From Leucobacter zeae (GTDB lineage Bacteria; Actinomycetota; Actinomycetes; Actinomycetales; Microbacteriaceae), in contig NZ_QYAB01000001.1 of assembly GCF_016758175.1 (NCBI RefSeq), forward strand, positions 1,653,850-1,717,849: a DNA stretch of 64,000 bases, written 5' to 3'. A model generated the notes under the pieces. That model was not told the DNA's origin. It was given only the letters and a program-made list of their open reading frames with translations, and searched no databases. Of this stretch, positions 59,079-64,000 are shown one piece after another (positions within the stretch are counted from its first letter, which is position 1; each line of letters starts with the position of its first letter). Position numbers and translations under genes: made by a program.

Positions 59079-59160
59079 TGCGCGAGGGGGGACTTGAACC
59101 CCCACGTCCGAGGACACTGGAACCTAAATCCAGCGCGTCTGCCGATTCCGCCACTCGCGC
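59079..59160 (-). tRNA. tRNA-Leu (TAG)
   Basis: Reverse-strand class II tRNA of 82 nt: acceptor GCGCGAG with CTCGCGC, D-arm GGCGGAATCGGCAGACGC, anticodon loop ATTTAGG with anticodon UAG, a long variable arm TGTCCTCGGACG, T-arm GGGGGTTCAAGTCCCCC, discriminator A. CCA not encoded. Confidence 0.97.
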
Positions 59161-59165
59161 GCGGT

Positions 59166-59188
59166 GCGGCCGCCTCGACGGCGGCCGC
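59166..59188 (-). terminator. Terminator of YqhA-like gene
   Basis: Perfect 9-base arms GCGGCCGCC (59166-59174) and GGCGGCCGC (59180-59188), 12 bases after the membrane-protein stop. Confidence 0.7.
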
Positions 59189-59199
59189 GTTCGTTCAGC

Positions 59200-60012
59200 C
59201 TAGCGGTCCACGACCTCGGCGCCGTCGGGCAGGCGCGAGCCCGCGGGGAGGCGCACCGTGACGTAGCCGTCGGCCGAGCCCGACGCGGTCGCCGCGGGCC
59301 CGGCGTCGGCGGCCCCGGGCGTCGCGCGGAGCCCCGCCTCGATCGCTCCGGCGCTGAACTGCTGCTCGGGAGCTCCCGCTGCCTGGCCGCCGGACGCGGG
59401 GGCGTGGTGCTGGCTCATCCGATCGATCCACGCCAGGGCGAGGGCCGAGACGATGAATGCGAGGTGGATCACGACCTCCCACATCACGCCCTCGGTGGAG
59501 TAGAGTGTCTTGCCGCCCGACAGGACGATCCCGTCCTCCATGCGGCCGACCTCGATGAAGGTCTTGAGCAGGTGGATGGAGGAGATCGAGATGATCGAGA
59601 CCGCGAGCTTGACCTTCAGCAGGTTCGTGTTGACGTGCGAGAGCCATTCGGGCTCGTCGTGGTGCCCCTCGACGCGGATCTTCGAGACGAAGGTCTCGTA
59701 GCCGCCGATGATCACCATGATGAGCAGATTCGCGATCATGACGATGTCGATGAGGGCCAGCACGCTCAGCATCACGTCGGTCTCGGTGATCTTGCCCGTG
59801 ATGATGACGTTCTCGAAGAGGTGCCAGAGCTCGACGAAGAAGAGCACGACGTAGACGGCCTGCGCCACGATGAGTCCGAGGTAGAGCGGCGCCTGCAGCC
59901 AGCGGCTCGCGAAGATGAACGCGGCGAGCGTCCGGGAGGCCGCGCCGGGGCCCCTCTCGGTGCTGCGCTGGATCGGCGGTGCGGAACGGTCGATCACGGG
60001 GATCCCCTTCAT
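59200..60012 (-). CDS. YqhA (UPF0114/TIGR00645) family membrane protein
   Basis: A 270-residue protein. The first 180 residues match the YqhA family: FIFASRWLQAPLYLGLIVAQAVYVVLFFVELWHLFENVI, ETDVMLSVLALIDIVMIANLLIMVIIGGYETFVSKI, and KVKLAVSIISISSIHLLKTFIEVG, giving four membrane helices. After the last helix (EVVIHLAFIVSALALAWIDRM) an 80-residue Ala/Gly-rich cytoplasmic tail is added that most relatives lack. The function is unknown. Confidence 0.9.
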   Translation of the reverse strand: MKGIPVIDRSAPPIQRSTERGPGAASRTLAAFIFASRWLQAPLYLGLIVAQAVYVVLFFVELWHLFENVIITGKITETDVMLSVLALIDIVMIANLLIMVIIGGYETFVSKIRVEGHHDEPEWLSHVNTNLLKVKLAVSIISISSIHLLKTFIEVGRMEDGIVLSGGKTLYSTEGVMWEVVIHLAFIVSALALAWIDRMSQHHAPASGGQAAGAPEQQFSAGAIEAGLRATPGAADAGPAATASGSADGYVTVRLPAGSRLPDGAEVVDR

Positions 60013-60071
60013 CGGATCGGCAAAATGTCACCACATGCTACCGCAGCGGCCGGTGACCGAGCCTGGGCGGG

Positions 60072-60193
60072 TATACTGATCCGCGCGAAGGGGAGTATTC
60101 CGCTATCGCCCGCGTCGTCAGTACGCCGAGCTCCGTAGCCCGGCCGGTGCGGGTGCGGTGAGGGCAGGGGCCCGAGCCGGGAAGAGACCTTCG
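60072..60193 (+). ncRNA. yybP-ykoY manganese riboswitch upstream of terC
   Basis: The promoter -10 is TATACT (60072-60077). The aptamer begins CGAAGGGGAGTA (60086-60097), has the conserved CGTCAGTACGCCGAG block (about 60114-60128), and closes with GAGACCTTCG (60184-60193). P1 is CGAAGG (60086-60091) with CCTTCG (60188-60193). This matches the actinobacterial yybP-ykoY pattern in which Mn2+ bridges two loops. It precedes terC by 46 bases. High Mn2+ is expected to switch on export or metal homeostasis. Confidence 0.93.
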
Positions 60194-60239
60194 GCCGTTC
60201 GCGCACCCCGCGCCGCCGAAGAAGAGGAAGTCTCCCGCC

Positions 60240-61268
60240 GTGACATCAGTTCTCCCGCTCTGGTTCGAGATCGGATCGATGGTCGCGCTCGTCGCGATCC
60301 TCGTCGTCGACCTGCTGCTCATCATCCGCAGGCCCCACGTGCCGTCGATGCGCGAGGCCAGTCTCTGGGTCGGCTTCTACGTGCTGCTCGCGCTCGTGTT
60401 CGCCGGGGCGATCTTCATGCTGGGCGACGTGCAGCACGGGACCGAGTTCCTCGCGGGCTGGCTGACCGAGTACAGCCTCTCGATCGACAACCTGTTCGTG
60501 TTCGTCCTGATCCTCGCGAGCTTCAAGGTGCCGACCGCCTACCAGCAGCGCGCCCTGATGATCGGGATCGTGCTGGCGCTGATCTTCCGCGGCATCTTCA
60601 TCGTCGCGGGCGCGGCGCTCATCGAGCGATGGATCTGGGTGTTCTTCATCTTCGGAGCCTGGCTCGTGTGGACCGCGTGGCAGCAGGTGAAGCCCGGCGG
60701 CCACGACGACGAGGGCGACAGCTGGATCATCCGCCTCGTCAAGAAGGTGCTCCCGTTCAGCGACCACTACGACGGGGGGAAGCTGCGCACCACGGTCGAC
60801 GGCAAGCGCATGTTCACGCCGTTCCTGCTCGTGCTCATCTCGCTCGGCGCGACCGATCTGCTCTTCGCGCTCGACTCGATCCCCGCGATCTTCGGAATCA
60901 CGCAGAGCCCCTTCATCGTCTTCACAGCGAACGTCTTCGCGCTCATGGGCCTGCGCCAGCTCTACTTCCTGCTCGGCGGCCTGCTCGAGCGCCTCGAGTA
61001 CCTCAAGTACGGCATCGCCGCGATCCTCGCGTTCATCGGCGTGAAGCTCGTGCTGCACGCGCTGCACGAGAACGAGCTGCCGTTCATCAACGGCGGCGAG
61101 CACGTGCCGGTCCCCGAGATCAGCACGTGGATGTCGCTCGGCTTCATCGTGCTGGCGATGGGCGTCGCGACCATCGCGAGCGTCGTCAAGATGCAGCGCG
61201 AGGCGAAGTCGCACGGCGAGCACCTGCACCTCGGCGCCTACGAGAGCAAGCGCGAGGCGGGGGAATAG
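60240..61268 (+). CDS. TerC family integral membrane protein (probable Mn2+ efflux)
   Basis: A 342-residue membrane protein with about nine helices. TerC motifs are the acidic pair in TEYSLSIDNLFVFVLILASF and LGATDLLFALDSIPAIFGIT, which likely bind metal, plus EYLKYGIAAILAFIGVKL. GTG 60240 has a GAGGAAG site. The upstream Mn2+ riboswitch supports a role in manganese export or metalation of secreted proteins, as for TerC-family MeeF/MeeY in Bacillus. A strong terminator follows. Confidence 0.93.
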   Translation: MTSVLPLWFEIGSMVALVAILVVDLLLIIRRPHVPSMREASLWVGFYVLLALVFAGAIFMLGDVQHGTEFLAGWLTEYSLSIDNLFVFVLILASFKVPTAYQQRALMIGIVLALIFRGIFIVAGAALIERWIWVFFIFGAWLVWTAWQQVKPGGHDDEGDSWIIRLVKKVLPFSDHYDGGKLRTTVDGKRMFTPFLLVLISLGATDLLFALDSIPAIFGITQSPFIVFTANVFALMGLRQLYFLLGGLLERLEYLKYGIAAILAFIGVKLVLHALHENELPFINGGEHVPVPEISTWMSLGFIVLAMGVATIASVVKMQREAKSHGEHLHLGAYESKREAGE

Positions 61269-61281
61269 CCCGTCCGACCCG

Positions 61282-61327
61282 CGCAGCGGGCCCCGGCCGT
61301 GCCGACGCGCGGCCGGGGCCCGCTGCG
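61282..61327 (+). terminator. terC terminator
   Basis: Perfect 18-base arms (61282-61299, 61310-61327) with a 10-base loop, 13 bases after the terC stop and just before the leu promoter. Confidence 0.9.
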
Positions 61328-61362
61328 GGTTGGGGACGGCGCCCGGTGGTAGACTCGTCCGC

Positions 61363-61407
61363 ATGCGTCAGCGGCAGCTGCTTCTTCACAGCCGCGACGG
61401 GATCTAG
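61363..61407 (+). CDS. leuL: Leucine leader peptide
   Basis: A 14-codon [17 protein letters not shown], with three consecutive Leu codons CTG-CTT-CTT (61378-61386). ATG 61363 lies 7 bases after TAGACT (61350-61355), so it would be translated from a leaderless mRNA. CTT is rare in this GC-rich genome, which suits a stalling signal. Located 108 bases before leuC. Confidence 0.85.
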   Translation: MRQRQLLLHSRDGI

Positions 61408-61469
61408 CCACGGCCTCCCGTCGCGGAGTTCTCGTATGGCCGAACCGCCGTCCAGGCGGAATATTTCTT
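61392..61469 (+). promoter_or_regulatory. leu operon attenuator
   Basis: The arm CCGCGACGGG (61392-61401), inside the leader ORF, pairs perfectly with CCCGTCGCGG (61417-61426). Downstream lies CCGCC-GTCCA-GGCGG (61445-61459) followed by AATATTTCTT, a terminator-like hairpin with U-rich tail. A ribosome stalled on the Leu codons or one reaching the TAG would affect the first arm differently. The exact antiterminator was not worked out. Confidence 0.65.
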
Positions 61470-61514
61470 GCAGTGCAGCGATTGAGTATCGCGAGAGACC
61501 TGAGAAGAGAAGCA

Positions 61515-63005
61515 ATGAGTGATCAGAACGCGTCCGCATCCGAGGCCGAGCAGGCGAATCGCCCGCTGACCCTCGCCGAGAAGCTCTGGCGCGACCACGT
61601 CGTCGTCGCCGGCGAGAACGGCGACCCGGACCTCATCTACATCGACCTGCACCTGATCCACGAGGTCACGAGCCCGCAGGCGTTCGACGGACTGCGCTCG
61701 GCGGATCGCCCGCTGCGCCGCGTGGATCTCATGATCGCGACGGAGGATCACAACACGCCCACCCTGAACATCACCCGGCAGATCGAGGACCCGACGAGCC
61801 GGCTGCAGATCGAGACGCTGCGCACGAACGTCGAGGAGTTCGGCGTGCGCGCGCACCCGCTCGGCGACAAGGAGCAGGGCATCGTCCACGTCGTCGGCCC
61901 GCAGCTCGGCCTCACCATGCCGGGCATCACCGTGGTGTGTGGGGACAGCCACACCTCGACGCACGGCGCGTTCGGCGCCCTCGCCTTCGGCATCGGCACC
62001 AGCGAGGTCGAGCACGTCATGGCCACCCAGACGCTGCCGCTCAAGCCGTTCAAGACCATGGCGATCAACGTCGACGGCGAGCTGCGTCCGGGCGTCACCG
62101 CGAAGGACATCATCCTCGCCGTCATCGCGAAGATCGGAACGGGCGGCGGCCAGGGCTACGTGCTCGAGTACCGCGGCTCCGCGATCCGCAGCCTCTCGAT
62201 GGATGGGCGCATGACCATCTGCAACATGTCGATCGAGGCGGGAGCGCGCGCCGGCATGGTCGCCCCCGACGAGACGACCTTCGCGTACGTCCAGGGCCGC
62301 GAGCACGCCCCGAAGGGTGCGGACTGGGACGAGGCCGTCGCCTACTGGAAGACGCTGCCCACCGATGAGGGCGCCGTATTCGACGCAGAGGTCTTCATCG
62401 ACGCGAACGAGCTCGAACCGTTCGTGACCTGGGGCACCAACCCGGGCCAGGGCGTGCTGCTCAGCGATAGCGTTCCCGACCCGGCCGATATCGCGGACCC
62501 GAACGAGCGCGCCAACGCCGAGCGCGCGCTCGAGTACATGGACCTGACCGCGGGCACGCCGATGAAGGAGATCGCGGTCGACGCGGTGTTCATGGGATCG
62601 TGCACGAACAGCCGACTCGACGACCTGCGCACCTTCGCGAACCTCATCGCGGGCAAGCAGAAGGCCGACGGCGTGCGGCTGATGGTCGTTCCGGGGTCCG
62701 CCCGCGTGCGTCTGGAAGCCGAGGCCGAGGGCATCGACAAGATTGTCGAGGAGTTCGGCGGGGAGTGGCGCTTCGCGGGCTGCTCGATGTGCCTCGGGAT
62801 GAACCCGGACCAGCTCGCGCCGGGCGAGCGCTGCGCCTCGACCTCGAACCGCAACTTCGAGGGCCGCCAGGGCAAGGGCGGCCGCACGCACCTCGTCTCG
62901 CCGCTCGTCGCCGCGGCGACCGCCATCCGCGGCACCCTGTCGAGCCCGTGGGACCTCCAGGAGGACGCCGCGCGGGGCATCACGCACGAGAAGGTTGAGG
63001 CCTGA
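61515..63005 (+). CDS. leuC: 3-isopropylmalate dehydratase large subunit
   Basis: With LeuD isomerises 2- to 3-isopropylmalate in leucine synthesis. The 496 residues have the aconitase-family Fe-S cysteines in FMGSCTNSR and [11 protein letters not shown], plus [10 protein letters not shown]-like [12 protein letters not shown] and [30 protein letters not shown] 61515 is the chosen start (MSDQNAS), though an upstream 28-codon ORF (61436-61522) ends across it and could couple translation. The Shine-Dalgarno (AGAAGAGAAG) is weak. Confidence 0.97.
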   Translation: MSDQNASASEAEQANRPLTLAEKLWRDHVVVAGENGDPDLIYIDLHLIHEVTSPQAFDGLRSADRPLRRVDLMIATEDHNTPTLNITRQIEDPTSRLQIETLRTNVEEFGVRAHPLGDKEQGIVHVVGPQLGLTMPGITVVCGDSHTSTHGAFGALAFGIGTSEVEHVMATQTLPLKPFKTMAINVDGELRPGVTAKDIILAVIAKIGTGGGQGYVLEYRGSAIRSLSMDGRMTICNMSIEAGARAGMVAPDETTFAYVQGREHAPKGADWDEAVAYWKTLPTDEGAVFDAEVFIDANELEPFVTWGTNPGQGVLLSDSVPDPADIADPNERANAERALEYMDLTAGTPMKEIAVDAVFMGSCTNSRLDDLRTFANLIAGKQKADGVRLMVVPGSARVRLEAEAEGIDKIVEEFGGEWRFAGCSMCLGMNPDQLAPGERCASTSNRNFEGRQGKGGRTHLVSPLVAAATAIRGTLSSPWDLQEDAARGITHEKVEA

Positions 63006-63007
63006 AC

Positions 63008-63628
63008 ATGGAGCAGTTCACCACGCTGACCGGGATCGCGGCGCCGCTGAAGCGGTCGAACGTCGACACCGACCAGATCATCCCCGCCGTCTTCCTCAAG
63101 CGCGTCACCAAGACGGGCTTCGACGACGCGCTCTTCCACCACTGGCGGCAGGATCCCGACTTCGTGCTGAACCAGCCCGCGTACCAGGGAGCCGAGATCC
63201 TGGTCGCAGGCCCCGACTTCGGCACGGGCTCATCGCGCGAGCACGCCGTGTGGGCGCTGCGGGACTTCGGGTTCAAGGTCGTGATCTCGCCCCGCTTCGC
63301 CGACATCTTCCGCGGGAACTCCGGCAAGCAGGGTCTGCTCGCGGCGCAGGTCGACGAAGCCGACGTCGAGCGGCTGTGGGCCGCCATCGATGCGGCGCCC
63401 GGCACCTCGCTGACGGTGGACCTCGAGGCGCGGACGGTGTCGGTCGCCGACCTCGTCGTGCCCTTCCAGATCGACGATTACACGCGCTGGCGCCTCATGG
63501 AGGGCCTCGACGACATCTCGCTGACGCTGCGCAGCGAGGCCAAGATCTCCGAGTTCGAGGCGCAGCGCCCGGGCTGGATGCCGACGACGACCGCAGTGCC
63601 GTCACCCAACACCACGGAGGCCGCATGA
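63008..63628 (+). CDS. leuD: 3-isopropylmalate dehydratase small subunit
   Basis: Swivelling small subunit of the LeuCD enzyme, 206 residues. It has [81 protein letters not shown] (the SSREHA active-site loop), and [20 protein letters not shown]. It starts 2 bases after leuC and overlaps murA at its end by ATGA. Confidence 0.97.
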   Translation: MEQFTTLTGIAAPLKRSNVDTDQIIPAVFLKRVTKTGFDDALFHHWRQDPDFVLNQPAYQGAEILVAGPDFGTGSSREHAVWALRDFGFKVVISPRFADIFRGNSGKQGLLAAQVDEADVERLWAAIDAAPGTSLTVDLEARTVSVADLVVPFQIDDYTRWRLMEGLDDISLTLRSEAKISEFEAQRPGWMPTTTAVPSPNTTEAA

Positions 63629-64000
63629 ATCACCAGAGCGTGACCGAGTCGACGATCGAAGCGACCGAGATTCCGGAGGGCTCCGTCAAGGAGTCGCCTG
63701 AAGCTCTCGACGCGGCGGGCCGCAAGCAGGATGCGCAGAAGGCTGCAGCCAGGGTCGGTCTGACCTCGAACGAGATCATCATCAACGGCGGGCGTCCCCT
63801 CAAGGGGACCATCGAGGTGCGCGGTGCGAAGAACCTCGCCCCGAAGGCAATGGTCGCCGCGCTGCTCGGCAAGACGCCGAGCGTGCTCCGCAACGTCCCG
63901 AACGTCTCCGACATCCGCATCGTCGCCGGGCTGCTCGCCCTGCACGGCGTGCAGATCACCCGCGGGGCTGATCCGGGCGAGTGGCACCTCGACTCCTCGA
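63625..64000 (+). CDS. murA: UDP-N-acetylglucosamine 1-carboxyvinyltransferase, 5' part
   Basis: First committed enzyme of peptidoglycan synthesis. The first 125 residues are in the window: a 50-residue polar N-terminal extension, then [62 protein letters not shown], with the substrate Lys-Asn pair in GAKN. In most MurA this reads GAKNA. The gene is coupled to leuD by ATGA, placing cell-wall synthesis in the leucine-controlled transcript. The rest lies beyond 64000. Confidence 0.94.
   Translation, partial: MNHQSVTESTIEATEIPEGSVKESPEALDAAGRKQDAQKAAARVGLTSNEIIINGGRPLKGTIEVRGAKNLAPKAMVAALLGKTPSVLRNVPNVSDIRIVAGLLALHGVQITRGADPGEWHLDSS

Noticed and set aside
61408-61514. T-box leader before leuC
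   Set aside because: No T-box sequence (AGGGTGGNACCGCG) is present; the leader peptide explains leucine control better.

Overview
The window is about 64 kb of very GC-rich (near 70 percent) bacterial chromosome. The sequence points to a high-GC actinobacterium, most likely Microbacteriaceae (Leucobacter/Microbacterium-like). The evidence is a ClpS - DUF2017 - metallopeptidase cluster, DUF7882-type small proteins, a leuC-leuD-murA arrangement, an oligoribonuclease of the actinobacterial type, and many genes whose start codon lies 6-8 nt after a TANNNT -10 box (probable leaderless mRNAs). No ribosomal RNA, prophage, transposase, integrase or CRISPR array was seen.

Layout: 0-5.6 kb gatB end, glycerol genes glpD-glpK, and dinB. 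5.6-8 kb a PadR-controlled drug-type ABC exporter. 8-11.5 kb an unusual reverse-strand pterin/folate-like operon (folE, FAD reductase, FolP2-like synthase, RibD/DHFR-like reductase) behind a promoter with a strong operator. 11.6-19.5 kb tRNA-His, clpS cluster, an ABC-F protein with a candidate leader-peptide attenuator, a second ABC exporter, orn and def. 19.5-24.6 kb MFS and EamA transporters, isocitrate lyase, LysR, tRNA-Arg. 24.6-27.3 kb small proteins and a HhH-GPD glycosylase-like protein.

27.3-29.8 kb is an accessory patch of lower GC. It holds remnants of a VOC (bleomycin-resistance-like) gene, a duplicated glycosylase 5' end, a broken mycothiol-dependent maleylpyruvate isomerase-like gene, and one intact lower-GC gene. 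That gene encodes a protein with a C-terminal HEPN-like RxxxxH ribonuclease motif and is a candidate stand-alone anti-phage/abortive-infection gene. Next comes an FBP (FusB-like, EF-G-binding) gene with a short upstream ORF and mutually exclusive hairpins.

30.6-43.9 kb is mostly core: trHb, mscS, pepN, DsbA-like, rpiB, nei, a RecQ-phosphoribosyltransferase fusion, rplS, lepB, rnhB, murI, rph, rdgB. 44-53.6 kb holds a 1039-residue kinase/M23-like/aminotransferase fusion, an ankyrin protein, mgtE with a long structured leader, ltrA, DUF899 and another EamA transporter. 52.6-58.9 kb is a catabolic locus: tandem Lrp regulator, polar amino-acid type ABC importer, M20 amidohydrolase and an FMN-dependent hydroxyacid oxidase. 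59-64 kb holds tRNA-Leu, a YqhA-type membrane protein, terC behind a Mn2+ (yybP-ykoY) riboswitch, then leuCD behind a leucine leader peptide attenuator, and the start of murA.

RNA-level control recurs in this window: a Mn2+ riboswitch, a leu attenuator, candidate ribosome-stalling leaders before two translation-protection type genes (ABC-F, FBP), and structured leaders of rplS and mgtE. All functional assignments come from reading the sequence; no database search was run.
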